Shown piece after piece: positions 35,286 to 44,382 of a DNA stretch of 64,000 nt (positions are counted from its first letter, which is position 1; every line of letters starts with the position of its first letter). A program made the translations under genes and the position numbers. Below the pieces are notes generated by a model. That model did no database searches and had not been told where the DNA came from. It saw nothing but the letters and a program-made list of their open reading frames with translations. This DNA is from an uncultured Olsenella sp. (GTDB lineage: Bacteria; Actinomycetota; Coriobacteriia; Coriobacteriales; Atopobiaceae), in contig OMVJ01000002.1 of NCBI GenBank assembly GCA_900314495.1, forward strand, positions 62,001 to 126,000, in the 5' to 3' direction.

Positions 35286-38200
35286 TTAAATCTTCGGTGG
35301 CCGGGACTCGTCAAACGCGTACCGCACGACCGTGGGCTGGCCGTCCGCCTCCTCGCGCTCCACGCAGACGAAGGCGCACCGCACGCGCAGGAAGCCCTGC
35401 CGCATCAGGACGTATGCATAGAAGTTGGCCTGCATTCGGTGCCTGGCCAGCACCTCGTCATAGGCAAGGCCAAGGTCGCCCGTCTTGTAGTCCACCACCA
35501 GCGCCTCCTCCGACCCGGGGTCCGTGCACAGGAGGTCTATGGCGCCCTCCACGTAGTCGCCGTGCTCGGAGCCCTCCACACGCACGAAGAAGGGCACCTC
35601 CGCCCGCACCCGGGCGTGGGAGAGGGCCTCCCGCCTGAGGTCGGAACGCGACCAGCGCTCCAGCGCGGCCTCCAGCCTGGGGCGCTGGCGCACGCCGAGC
35701 CGCCAGTAGTCCTCCATGGCCCTCACGCGCTGGGGTGGCAGCTCGTGCCCGGACTCCACCATGGCCTGGGCAAGCTCGTGGAAGGCGGAGCCAAGGTTCG
35801 TGGCCTTGTCCTCGTCCGCCGTGAAGGGCGCTCCCTCCTGCTCCGCGTCGCGCTCCGCCCGGGTGGGAAGGCTCTCACCCTCCCAGACGGCACGACGGCG
35901 GGCTGGCCGCTCGCCAGCCGCATCCGCAGACGGGGCCGCAGAGGTCAGGGCGGGCTGGGCGTGCGCGCCCGCCGCCTTGTGCACCATGGAGTAGCTGAAG
36001 ACGCCCTCGCGCGCGCGGTGCAGACTCACGGGAGAAGTGGGCGCAGCCTCAGCCTCGAACAGCTCGAACGGAGCCACGCCGGAACCTTCAGAGTCGCTTC
36101 CGGCCTCGCGGGTTCCCAGAAGGACGGTCTCGGACGCGCCCTCCGGAAGCTCGCCGTCCAAGGCGGGCAGGGTGCCCGCCGAGTCGGCAACGGGCAGCGC
36201 GCCCCTCTCGCGCGTGATGGCCACGTGCCGCACGCGGGCCGGCTGCGTGCCTCCGAAGTCAACCGTCCCCTCCCCAGCCTGGGGCAGGCAACCGCCAAAG
36301 AGCGCGTCTGCCGTCCCGGCCGCCAGGAGGGGCCCCACGCCCGCCTTCGTCGTGACGCATGAGAGCGCCAGGATCAGCGCCTCTCTCGCTCGGGTCATGC
36401 CCACGTAGAGCAGGCGGGCCTTCTCCGCGTTGCCCTCGCTCACGTCCCTCGCGCGCAGGACGGACGCCCATTCCGCAAGGTTGCCCGGCTCGCCCTCCAC
36501 CTGCAGGGCGTCCGCTGCCTTGGCGTCCGTGGCCACGACCAGGGCGGTCCGGTCCCCGTCCGCCGTCGCAACGCGCCCGGAGAGCACCCCCGTGGAGGCG
36601 GTGGCGTTGCCCCAGCACTCGGCGCAGGCCACCACGGGGAACTCGAGTCCCTTGGAGGCGTGTATGGTCATCACGCGCACGGTGTCCATGGCACCACCGG
36701 CAAGGGACGCCGGGGGCACCTTTGCCGCACGCAGCCAAAGGTCAAACTCCGCCGCAGCGCGGGCCGGCCCCAGCCCCAGGTCCTCCGTCAGGGCGCGCAC
36801 GTACTCCACGGCAGCCAGCACGTTGGCCTCCCGCGCAGCGCCTTGGGCACCCTCCGCCTCAAGCCGGGCCAGCCAGCCGGAGTCGCGTATGGCGTCCAGG
36901 CAGACGTCCGCCACGGGGCGGTGGCGCACCTCCGCAAGGGCGCGGACTATGGCCTCCCTGGCAGCCACCAGCCGCCGCGAGGGGCACAGGCCATGGAAGA
37001 ACTCCATGCTGGCAATGCCGCGGTCCACCCCGCGCTTGGTGGGGGCGTCCAGCTTGTCCTGCTGGCGCGTGCCCAAGAGCACGAAGTCGTTGGCGTCCAG
37101 GCCAAACATCTCGCTGGCCAGCAGCGGGAAGAGGCCCGACTGCGTGTCGTGGGGGTTGGCCAGCGTATGGAGCAGCGCGCACACCACGAAGACCTCCGGC
37201 GCGCTGGAGAAGGTAGAGCCGCCCGTGACCACGCACTCCAGCCCGCGCGCCCTGATGGCGTCTATGTAGAGGTCCGCGTGCGTCGTCACGCCAAGCAGCA
37301 GGGCCATGTCGCCGGCGCTCTGGCCGTGCGCCGCCGTCTCCTGGAAGCGGTCCGCCACCATTGCCGCCATGACGGCCGACTGCGCCTGCAGGGGCCCGCC
37401 CGAGGCGGACGGCCCGCTGGTCAGCTCCACGTCAATGCGGGGCAGGTCACGGGCCTTGTACGCGTCCTTTCTCTTGGGGTTGGCGTCCAGGTGCATGAAG
37501 CCCTCCAGAACCCCGCGCCGCCCCGCGCCGCCCCCGCACACGCGCTCCACGAAGGCGAGCACGTCCGCGTGACTCCGGTAGTTGGTGTCCAGCCTCACGC
37601 GGTTCTCCCCCGGCATGCCCGCCCCACGGGATCTGAAGACGGAGACGTCCGCCCCGCGGAAGCGGTAGATGGACTGCTGAGCGTCGCCCACCGTGGCAAG
37701 GGGTCCGTCCGCGCCGCCAGCCAGCAGAGTGATGAGCTCCAGCTGCTCGGCGTCGGTGTCCTGGAACTCGTCCACCATCACCAGGCGGAAGCGCCCCGCG
37801 TAGTCGCCCGCCACGGCGGGGTTACTCCTCACAGACGCAAGCGCCAGGGAGACCAGGTCGTCGTTGTCCAGCACGGACTTCTGGCGCTTGAGCTGGCCAA
37901 AGCGGGCGTCCACCTGAGCCGCCAGGCCAACCAGGGGCTCCGCCCAGGCTCGGCAGGCCTCAAGCGGCACCAGTGCCCTGGCCTCCGCAAGGGCTGCCTT
38001 GGCCTCGGGCAGGGCCTCCGCGATGGCCTTGGAGCTACGTGGCAGCGACACGGCCTCCAGGGCGGCCTGGGCGTGCCCGGCGTCCCTCTGGCCGGGAGGA
38101 AGCTGGCCGAAGGCACGCAGGGCCTCCAGGGAGGGCGTCAGCTTCTCGCGTGCCTTGGGCGTGACCTTGCACGCCCCCAGGGCCTCCACGGCGTTGAGCA

Positions 38201-38819
38201 GGCGCCCCATGCAGGCGGCCAGGTCCCCTCCCTCCGGCAGGTACAGGCGGTCGAAGCCGCCCGGCGTGGCGTGGGCGCACTCCACGACCTTCTCCACCAG
38301 GGACTCCACCCTGGAGTACCCCAGCTCGGCAAAGGCACCGGACAGGGGGCCGCCTGAGCGCGCCTCGCGCTGTGCCGCACCTATGACCTCGTTCGTGGCC
38401 TGGTAGCGAAGCTGCGCCACAAGGTTCTCGTTGGCCACCTTGAACTCCGGGTCCAGCCCCAAGTCCAGCGCGTGCCTGTGCAGGATGCGCGAGCACATGC
38501 CGTGGATGGTGCTGATCCACGCGTCGTCCACCTGAAGCGCCGCCTCGCGCATGCCGGCGCGGCGCAGCGTGGAGCGCACGCGCTCCTTTATCTCGCGCGC
38601 GGCGGCGTTGGTGAAGGTGATCACCAGCACCTGGTCCAAGGAGTCCAGGTAGGGCCTACCGTCGGCCCCCGACCCCGGCGCCAGAGCCCACGCGATGCGC
38701 TGCGTGAGCGTGAACGTCTTGCCCGACCCTGCGCCCGCCTCCACGAAGAGCGGGCGGTCCAGGGTCTGCGCTATCGTCCTCTGCGGGTCGTTGAGGGTGC
38801 TCAGGTCGATGCCGCTCAC
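35286..38819 (-). CDS. addA: ATP-dependent helicase/nuclease subunit A
   Basis: The 1177-residue UvrD-type helicase-nuclease processes double-strand breaks with AddB. Helicase motifs include EAGAGSGKTFTLTQR (Walker A, near residue 30), MVDEFQDTDAEQ (Walker B), GDAQQSIYRFRGAD, and VMTIHASKGLEFPVV. The C-terminal nuclease motif is ALVVDYKTGD followed by RHRMQANFYAYVL. The GTG at 38819 overlaps the addB TGA (GTGA), and GAGGAGG lies just upstream, so the two are coupled; codons further upstream lie inside addB. Confidence 0.93.
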   Translation of the reverse strand: MSGIDLSTLNDPQRTIAQTLDRPLFVEAGAGSGKTFTLTQRIAWALAPGSGADGRPYLDSLDQVLVITFTNAAAREIKERVRSTLRRAGMREAALQVDDAWISTIHGMCSRILHRHALDLGLDPEFKVANENLVAQLRYQATNEVIGAAQREARSGGPLSGAFAELGYSRVESLVEKVVECAHATPGGFDRLYLPEGGDLAACMGRLLNAVEALGACKVTPKAREKLTPSLEALRAFGQLPPGQRDAGHAQAALEAVSLPRSSKAIAEALPEAKAALAEARALVPLEACRAWAEPLVGLAAQVDARFGQLKRQKSVLDNDDLVSLALASVRSNPAVAGDYAGRFRLVMVDEFQDTDAEQLELITLLAGGADGPLATVGDAQQSIYRFRGADVSVFRSRGAGMPGENRVRLDTNYRSHADVLAFVERVCGGGAGRRGVLEGFMHLDANPKRKDAYKARDLPRIDVELTSGPSASGGPLQAQSAVMAAMVADRFQETAAHGQSAGDMALLLGVTTHADLYIDAIRARGLECVVTGGSTFSSAPEVFVVCALLHTLANPHDTQSGLFPLLASEMFGLDANDFVLLGTRQQDKLDAPTKRGVDRGIASMEFFHGLCPSRRLVAAREAIVRALAEVRHRPVADVCLDAIRDSGWLARLEAEGAQGAAREANVLAAVEYVRALTEDLGLGPARAAAEFDLWLRAAKVPPASLAGGAMDTVRVMTIHASKGLEFPVVACAECWGNATASTGVLSGRVATADGDRTALVVATDAKAADALQVEGEPGNLAEWASVLRARDVSEGNAEKARLLYVGMTRAREALILALSCVTTKAGVGPLLAAGTADALFGGCLPQAGEGTVDFGGTQPARVRHVAITRERGALPVADSAGTLPALDGELPEGASETVLLGTREAGSDSEGSGVAPFELFEAEAAPTSPVSLHRAREGVFSYSMVHKAAGAHAQPALTSAAPSADAAGERPARRRAVWEGESLPTRAERDAEQEGAPFTADEDKATNLGSAFHELAQAMVESGHELPPQRVRAMEDYWRLGVRQRPRLEAALERWSRSDLRREALSHARVRAEVPFFVRVEGSEHGDYVEGAIDLLCTDPGSEEALVVDYKTGDLGLAYDEVLARHRMQANFYAYVLMRQGFLRVRCAFVCVEREEADGQPTVVRYAFDESRPPKI

Positions 38820-41800
38820 TTGGACCTCCTCTTCTGGCAGTTGAGGACGGGGCAGTAGGCGCACGCCTCGTCGTCCTTGGGGTCTGCATCTATGTAGCCG
38901 GCGCGCATGCGCTCGACCGCACTCGCTATCTGCTCCTCCGCCGCGTCCAGCAGGGCGCTCATGCCCCTCTCGTCCGCCATTCCAAAACCGTCAAGCTCCG
39001 AGACGCCCAGCCTGGCCGCGCGTTCGTCGCGCGGCAGCTTGCCCAGCACGCGGTCCAGCACGTTCGTGCAGATGGCGCCGGAGAGCTCGTGGGCCCCTCG
39101 CGTGCCCAGGTACACCGCGGCCACCACGTTGAGGCCCGGGTAGCGTCGCCTCACGATCTGCGCGTAGATGAGCGTCTGGACCCGACGCGGCAGCGCCAGG
39201 GCGGACCCCACCTCTCTGCCGTCCTTGGTGAAGGCGGCGTACTCGCCGAAGAAGCCGGCGGGGCCCTTGTGCTTGTAGTCAATGACCACCGCCTGGCCGT
39301 GGGCGTCCACGTCCACGCGGTCCACCGTACCCGTAAGGTAGGCGCCCGCGTACTCAACCTGCTCGCCGTGCTTGCCGAACTCCCACTCGAACAGGCGCGG
39401 CTCGAAGCCCACGAACCTGGCGGACTCGTAGTCCAGCGTGGAGAGCAGGTCGCGCCTGAGCTGCTCCTCGCGTCCGACGTCGGTGGCGTCGTGCGCGATG
39501 AGCGCCTGGTAGGCGGTCTTGTTCTTGCCCGTGCGCAGGTACATGTGGCGGCGGTGCTCCCAGAACTCCTCCTCCAGGATCTGGTGCGCCACCGGCAGGG
39601 TGGAGACATCCACCGAGGAGCCCGGCACGTGTCTGGACGGGTCCGCCAGGAGGGCCGAGGCCTCCTCCTCCGCCACGCCCATCTGCTCCAGTGCGCGCGC
39701 CAGCATCCGCCGGTGGGTCACCTCCAGCACGCGGTGGGCGAAGGTTCCCATCTCCAGCGGGGTGTGGCCGGCGTCGCTGTCCTGCAGGTGCAGCCTCCTC
39801 AGGCTGAACCACTTGAGGGGGCACTCGAGGTAGGACTCTATCTGCGAGGCGGAGAGCTTGGGACGGCCGTCCGGGAGCTCCAACTCGCCCGAGGGCGGCA
39901 CCACGACGAACCGCCTCAGCCCGTCGTCGATCCTGCCAGCCTCCGCAGGCACCTCCTCGCCCACCTTCTGGGGTCGGGAACCGCGTGCGGACACGTTCTC
40001 CGCCGCGGCGTCCTCCCCGCGGCCGCGGCGCGGCAGGCCACCCGAACGCTCGCCGTAGCAGGCCATGAGCTCCGAGAGGACCACGGCGGGGTACGCGTCC
40101 TTGGAGCTGGCATCGAAGAGTGCCCGCTCCAGCACCAGCCGGCTGCACGGAACGGAGCACAGGCAGCGGAAGGACCACCGTTCGCGGGCGAGCCCGTCTG
40201 CCGCCGGCTCCACGCCAAGGGCCACCAGCATGGCCGAGAGCGCGTCGTCCGAGCTTGGCAGGGGCGACTCCGCCGCGGTGAGGCCGCAGCAAATGAGGGC
40301 GTCCCTGCTTGCAGGTGGCAGGGTGGCGGCCCGGGAGGGGCTCAGCACCTCCACCGTGCACGCGGCGCCGGAGGGGCCGGCGGAGGACCTCAGCACGGCC
40401 GCGGTCTGCGCCAAGCCAAGCCTCGCCGTCTGCACCAGCGCCGCCAGGCTCACGGGCGCCTCCGCGTCCCTTGCCGCAGATATGCCCAGCTCCTTGAGGG
40501 TACCCGCCACGTTGAGAACCGCCGCGAGGGCATCCATGGCAGAGCTCTTCTCCAGCTCGTGGCCAGCCTCCCCTTCCCCAGCGGCACTTTCCGTCACATA
40601 GGGGGCAAGCAGCTTGGACGCCGCAGAGCCAAGCCGGCCGAGCAGCAGCTCCCGCGTTGCCTGCGCGACGGGCGCGGAGGTCTGCCTGGGGTTCTGCAGC
40701 GCCGCCAGCACGTCCCCGGGCGTGAGCAGGCGGTCGCCGCGCCAGGTTGCGTCCAGGCGCGTCGCCTTCTCGGTGCCCACGTGAGAGATTTCCGACCGCA
40801 GGAAGTCCACCAGGGGCTCCGGTGGCCACCACGTCATGTCCCCCAGGTTAACGACCACGCCGTCCGGGGTCTGCTCCGGCGCGGGCCACGCCGCGTCCAG
40901 CTCTGCCAGCGTGGCCACGGACTCCGCGTACTCAAAGAAGGCCCGGCCCGCCTCCAGCTCCGTCACCGGCACGTCCAGCTGGGCACGCACGGCAACCCCG
41001 CGCGCAAGCAGCTTGGGCACGAGCTCCCGCCATGCACGCCGCACGTCCGGGCATGCCACCACCACCCGGCGGGCGCCTTGTGCGGACAGGTCCTCAACCT
41101 CACGCGCCACCAGCTCCGCCTCCGCAAGCGGGCCTGAGGGCTCCAGCAGGCGGACCGCGCCCGTGGGCTCCAGGGTCCCGTCGCATGCCGGCTCGAAGAG
41201 CGAGGACCGCAGCCGCGCCAGCTCCGGCGCGCGGGAGCCACCCACCGGCTTCCCCGCTGCGGGGCAGCTGCGCTCGGCCGTGCTGACGCCACACCCCTCG
41301 GCCTCTCTCCGAAGCTGGCTCAGCATCTCGCCCACGCACCGCAGGGCCACGCCGTCGCCCGAGGGCACCACGAGGGTGACCTCGCCAACGTCCGCAAGGC
41401 CCAGCAGGAGCTCCCGCTCACGCCGGCTAAGCCGGGAGAAGCCTGCCGCCACGAAGGCGCCCGCGGCAACTCCCGAGGCACCCAGCAGGCCGGGAAGCCG
41501 CTCCATGACCTGGCACTCCTCCACCAGGCCGCGGGAGGCAACCTCGTGCGCGTAGGCGGCGGCAGCCCGGACCATGCCAGTCTCCGCCTCGGTCAGCCCA
41601 GCCGCCGCGCACGCGCCGGGCTCCACCTGCCCCGCGACGTCTATGGGCAACCACGGGAGCGACTGGACCAGCTGTGAGAGCAGGCTGACTGACCCCGGGC
41701 TCACCGCGGGGCCCCAGGGCTCCTCCTCGTAGCGGCGAAGGACCTCCGTCACCAGCACCAGGCGCGCCGTGGGCTCTATGACGTGGGTGCCGTCGCCCCA

Positions 41801-42022
41801 GACCTCCCAGCGCTCCTTGGCCCACGCAAGGGGAGTTGTCACCGTCACCCCAAGCGAGAGGCCCGGGACCTCCGCCAGCGCGCGCTGCGCCTCCAGCGCC
41901 AGCAAGAAGGAGGGAACCAGCAGCGTCACTTGGCCATGCGCGTCCATGCCCTGGCGCAGGGCGGCCACCACGGCCTCCCCCACCAGGTCCTCTTCATGCG
42001 TACGAGAAATACAGAGCGGCAT
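38816..42022 (-). CDS. addB: PD-(D/E)XK nuclease / AddB-like subunit
   Basis: The 1068-residue partner of AddA begins in the inactive helicase-like half (LVPSFLLALEAQRAL) and ends in a Cas4/RecB-type nuclease domain. The nuclease motif is AVVIDYKHKG preceded by TVDRVDVDAHG, with QTLIYAQIV as the QxxxY helix. The extreme C-terminus has CAYCPVLNCQK, three of the four cysteines that normally bind an iron-sulfur cluster. The ATG at 42022 has GGGGGA upstream. No Walker A is seen, as expected for AddB. It is the first gene of the addBA pair. Confidence 0.87.
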   Translation of the reverse strand: MPLCISRTHEEDLVGEAVVAALRQGMDAHGQVTLLVPSFLLALEAQRALAEVPGLSLGVTVTTPLAWAKERWEVWGDGTHVIEPTARLVLVTEVLRRYEEEPWGPAVSPGSVSLLSQLVQSLPWLPIDVAGQVEPGACAAAGLTEAETGMVRAAAAYAHEVASRGLVEECQVMERLPGLLGASGVAAGAFVAAGFSRLSRRERELLLGLADVGEVTLVVPSGDGVALRCVGEMLSQLRREAEGCGVSTAERSCPAAGKPVGGSRAPELARLRSSLFEPACDGTLEPTGAVRLLEPSGPLAEAELVAREVEDLSAQGARRVVVACPDVRRAWRELVPKLLARGVAVRAQLDVPVTELEAGRAFFEYAESVATLAELDAAWPAPEQTPDGVVVNLGDMTWWPPEPLVDFLRSEISHVGTEKATRLDATWRGDRLLTPGDVLAALQNPRQTSAPVAQATRELLLGRLGSAASKLLAPYVTESAAGEGEAGHELEKSSAMDALAAVLNVAGTLKELGISAARDAEAPVSLAALVQTARLGLAQTAAVLRSSAGPSGAACTVEVLSPSRAATLPPASRDALICCGLTAAESPLPSSDDALSAMLVALGVEPAADGLARERWSFRCLCSVPCSRLVLERALFDASSKDAYPAVVLSELMACYGERSGGLPRRGRGEDAAAENVSARGSRPQKVGEEVPAEAGRIDDGLRRFVVVPPSGELELPDGRPKLSASQIESYLECPLKWFSLRRLHLQDSDAGHTPLEMGTFAHRVLEVTHRRMLARALEQMGVAEEEASALLADPSRHVPGSSVDVSTLPVAHQILEEEFWEHRRHMYLRTGKNKTAYQALIAHDATDVGREEQLRRDLLSTLDYESARFVGFEPRLFEWEFGKHGEQVEYAGAYLTGTVDRVDVDAHGQAVVIDYKHKGPAGFFGEYAAFTKDGREVGSALALPRRVQTLIYAQIVRRRYPGLNVVAAVYLGTRGAHELSGAICTNVLDRVLGKLPRDERAARLGVSELDGFGMADERGMSALLDAAEEQIASAVERMRAGYIDADPKDDEACAYCPVLNCQKRRSK

Positions 42023-42142
42023 GCTTCCCCCGTCCCTTCGAACCACGATTCGGAGCAATGGTAACGCGTATGCGGGACATGAATTCAGGCTCCCGCCCGA
42101 GCGCCTGCGGCGGGATACGGCGCCAACGGAAGGCGCAGGGCG

Positions 42143-42454
42143 CTAGGCGCCCGCCTCGTGCCCCTCCTGCAGCCGGTCCAGCACCAGCCGATAGCCGCCC
42201 TCCGTGCCGTTCAGGCACTTGGAGACGCGGCTCACCGTGGTGGAGGAGGCCCCGGTGGCGTGGCTCACGCTCAGGTAGGACCTGCCCTCGTCCAGGAGGT
42301 GGGCGACCTCAAGCCGCTGGGCAAGGTCCTCTATCTCGCGCGCCGTGCAGAGGTCAAGCAGCAGCGCCTGCGCCTCCTCTGGCCTCTGCAGCGTGCAGAG
42401 CGCCTCGCAAAGGCGCACGACTCCCTCGCTCGCCAGCAGCTCTTCCTTGGTCAT
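42143..42454 (-). CDS. YerC/TrpR-like transcriptional regulator
   Basis: A 103-residue protein of the YerC/YecD TrpR-like family. The DNA-binding helix-turn-helix is at about residues 55-80 (GRSYLSVSHATGASSTTVSR), and the C-terminal tail (GYRLVLDRL) is characteristic of the family. Its target is unknown. It is on the minus strand, 120 bases before addB in the direction of transcription, so it may precede addBA in the same message. Confidence 0.88.
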   Translation of the reverse strand: MTKEELLASEGVVRLCEALCTLQRPEEAQALLLDLCTAREIEDLAQRLEVAHLLDEGRSYLSVSHATGASSTTVSRVSKCLNGTEGGYRLVLDRLQEGHEAGA

Positions 42455-42674
42455 TGCCCCTCCGTCCGGCTCGGTCCGATGGGCAACACTTTAGCGCATT
42501 AAAGTGTCAGACACGATACCCAAGGAGCACTTCCTCGCAGGCGCCGCGCGGCACAGGCGTCGCCTTGGCACGGCATGGAACGTTGGACGCCGGCTGTGTC
42601 CCCGCCGTGAAGACGCAATGCCCTTGCGGATTCTGGGTATAACAGCCCCAACGAACCCTAGAGAAGGAGTCCCC

Positions 42675-43037
42675 ATGGCTTTCGTTGGCACGTGGATCGT
42701 AACCGCCATTTCTGTCGCCGCCGCAATCTGGCTGGTGCCCGGCATCGTCACCGTACCCGCGGGAAGCACCGCCGCCATCCTGTTCGTGGCACTCGTGCTC
42801 GCGCTGGTAAACGCAACCGTGCGCCCCTTCGTGCGCGCCATATCCCTGCCGCTCACCGTCGTCACGCTGGGCATCTTCCACTTCGTGGTCAACGCCCTCA
42901 TGCTGGTGCTGGCAAGCTGGCTCTCACTCAACCTCTTCGGCACGGGCATCGCCATTGCCGGCTTCGGGTCCGCCCTGGTTGGCTCGCTCATCATCTCGCT
43001 GGTCTCCACCTTCGTCGAAGGCGCCACCGGCCTCTAG
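42675..43037 (+). CDS. phage holin 4 family membrane protein
   Basis: A 120-residue protein with four membrane helices and the pattern of the Phage_holin_4_2 family (NATVRPFVRAISLPLTVVTL). Despite the name, this family is common on chromosomes away from phages and its role is not known. The ATG at 42675 follows GAGAAGGAG; the longer open frame from 42504 lacks similarity. Its last 114 bases overlap, tail to tail, with the 3' end of the DUF2974 gene. Confidence 0.85.
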   Translation: MAFVGTWIVTAISVAAAIWLVPGIVTVPAGSTAAILFVALVLALVNATVRPFVRAISLPLTVVTLGIFHFVVNALMLVLASWLSLNLFGTGIAIAGFGSALVGSLIISLVSTFVEGATGL

Positions 43038-44282
43038 CCCACTCGCACCCGCATCCGCGGCATCGGTGGGCCGAAGGGTGCCCAGCGTGATCGGCGCCAC
43101 GGTCGCCAGCCAGTGCGGGCGGCTCTCTTCGCGGCGGTTGAACGTGCTCACCAGCCTGTCCACGCCCGTCTCGTAGGCAGCGCGCATGGCGTCCGTCGCG
43201 TAGGAGGAAAGCAGCTCCATCAGCAGCTGGCGCGTGAAGTCCGGCAGGTTGCCCATGCTGGCCAGCGTCTTGGCGGCCATCTGGGGCGAGGTCAGTATCT
43301 CGTTGAAGGTGGTCGCGCCGCCCGCCCCCAGGGCGTCGAAGAGCTGGTTGGTGAAGACCTCCCGGTCCTCCAGCGCCACGCCGTCCACCCAGCGGGCCAG
43401 GGCGTCGTCCAGCACCCGCGCCCTGGGGTCAAGCGCGCCCGCGCTCACGAAGCCCGTGGACGTGACCTGCCAGGTCATGGGGTCATGCTCCAGGGCGTCC
43501 GTGGCACTGGATGCCACGTAGGTTCGCGGTTCCTCCGGGTCGTCGAAGAGCTGGCCCACTATGGAATACGCGGGCTGCAGGCGCACGAAGCGCTCCCCAA
43601 ACGTGTGGTAGGCGCTCTCGGGCATCACTTCCTTTGCCAGGCCCGGCCCGTCGTTGGACCACACGCGCGCAATCAGGGGCCGCAGCTCCTCGGGCAGCTT
43701 GGCTGCCGCATAGGCCGCCAGGTTGCCGCCCTTGGAGTGGCCGCCCACGTAAACGCTCACCCGCCGGCCGCCGGTGGGGCGCACGCCCGCCTGGCGCACC
43801 ACGCGCTCCAGGTATTCCGCGGCCATGGTCTGGGCGTCCGTCACCTCAAAGCTCAGCATGAAGTCCTCGCGCCAACCCACCAGGCTGCTGTCCGTCCCGC
43901 GGAATGCCACGTACGTCTCCGTGGGAGAGACGTCCACGCACATGGCCGAGAACTGCAGCGAGCGTGCCTCGTCTATGACGTCCACGCAGTCGTGCACGGG
44001 TGCGAAGCCAAGGCGGTCGGTGGCGGCGAGCGCCTCCAGGAAGGGAATATCCACCCTTGCCGCGCTGAAGACGTAGGGCGTGATGTCCCCGGCAGCACGT
44101 GAGAGCAGCTCCGTGCACGCCTCGCGCACGGTGACCGCTCGGTTCTCACCGAGGCCCGGCGCAATTCCCGCCAGCCGAATGTACGAGAGCGTGGAGAGCG
44201 CGAGGTTGTCCACGTCGTTGAAGGGCCTCTCGGCCAGCGTGATGTCCCCTCGCAACGCGAGGTAGTCGGTCATGTTGGGCAC
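42924..44282 (-). CDS. DUF2974 / Mbeg1-like lipase-fold protein
   Basis: The 452-residue protein has an alpha/beta-hydrolase core with the nucleophile elbow GGHSKGGNLAAYAA near residue 180, and fits the Mbeg1/DUF2974 family of predicted lipases. FRGTDSSLVGWREDF before it is also conserved in the family. The GTG at 44282 is chosen for AGGAGG seven bases upstream; ATG alternatives inside start at residue 4. Residues about 415-452 (Gly/Asp/Glu-rich) are encoded on the strand opposite the holin-like gene and look like a non-conserved extension. Confidence 0.82.
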   Translation of the reverse strand: MPNMTDYLALRGDITLAERPFNDVDNLALSTLSYIRLAGIAPGLGENRAVTVREACTELLSRAAGDITPYVFSAARVDIPFLEALAATDRLGFAPVHDCVDVIDEARSLQFSAMCVDVSPTETYVAFRGTDSSLVGWREDFMLSFEVTDAQTMAAEYLERVVRQAGVRPTGGRRVSVYVGGHSKGGNLAAYAAAKLPEELRPLIARVWSNDGPGLAKEVMPESAYHTFGERFVRLQPAYSIVGQLFDDPEEPRTYVASSATDALEHDPMTWQVTSTGFVSAGALDPRARVLDDALARWVDGVALEDREVFTNQLFDALGAGGATTFNEILTSPQMAAKTLASMGNLPDFTRQLLMELLSSYATDAMRAAYETGVDRLVSTFNRREESRPHWLATVAPITLGTLRPTDAADAGASGLEAGGAFDEGGDQRDDERANQGGPEAGNGDARAEEVE

Positions 44283-44331
44283 GGCGGTTCCTCCTCATGA
44301 CTAGCACGGTCTCGCAACGCGGGTACAGAAA

Positions 44332-44357
44332 GGGGAAGCCGCGCAAGGCGGCTCCCC
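44332..44357 (-). terminator. terminator of the alcohol dehydrogenase gene
   Basis: GGGGAAGCCGC pairs with GCGGCTCCCC (one bulged base) around a short loop. On the minus strand the stem is followed by TTTCTG, which suits Rho-independent termination 25 bases after the stop codon. Confidence 0.7.
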
Positions 44358-44382
44358 CAGAAAGGCTGGAGTGGCTTACAGG

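Noticed and set aside
42675-43037. Prophage remnant because of a holin-family gene
   Set aside because: The family is widespread on chromosomes; no endolysin, terminase, capsid or integrase genes are near.
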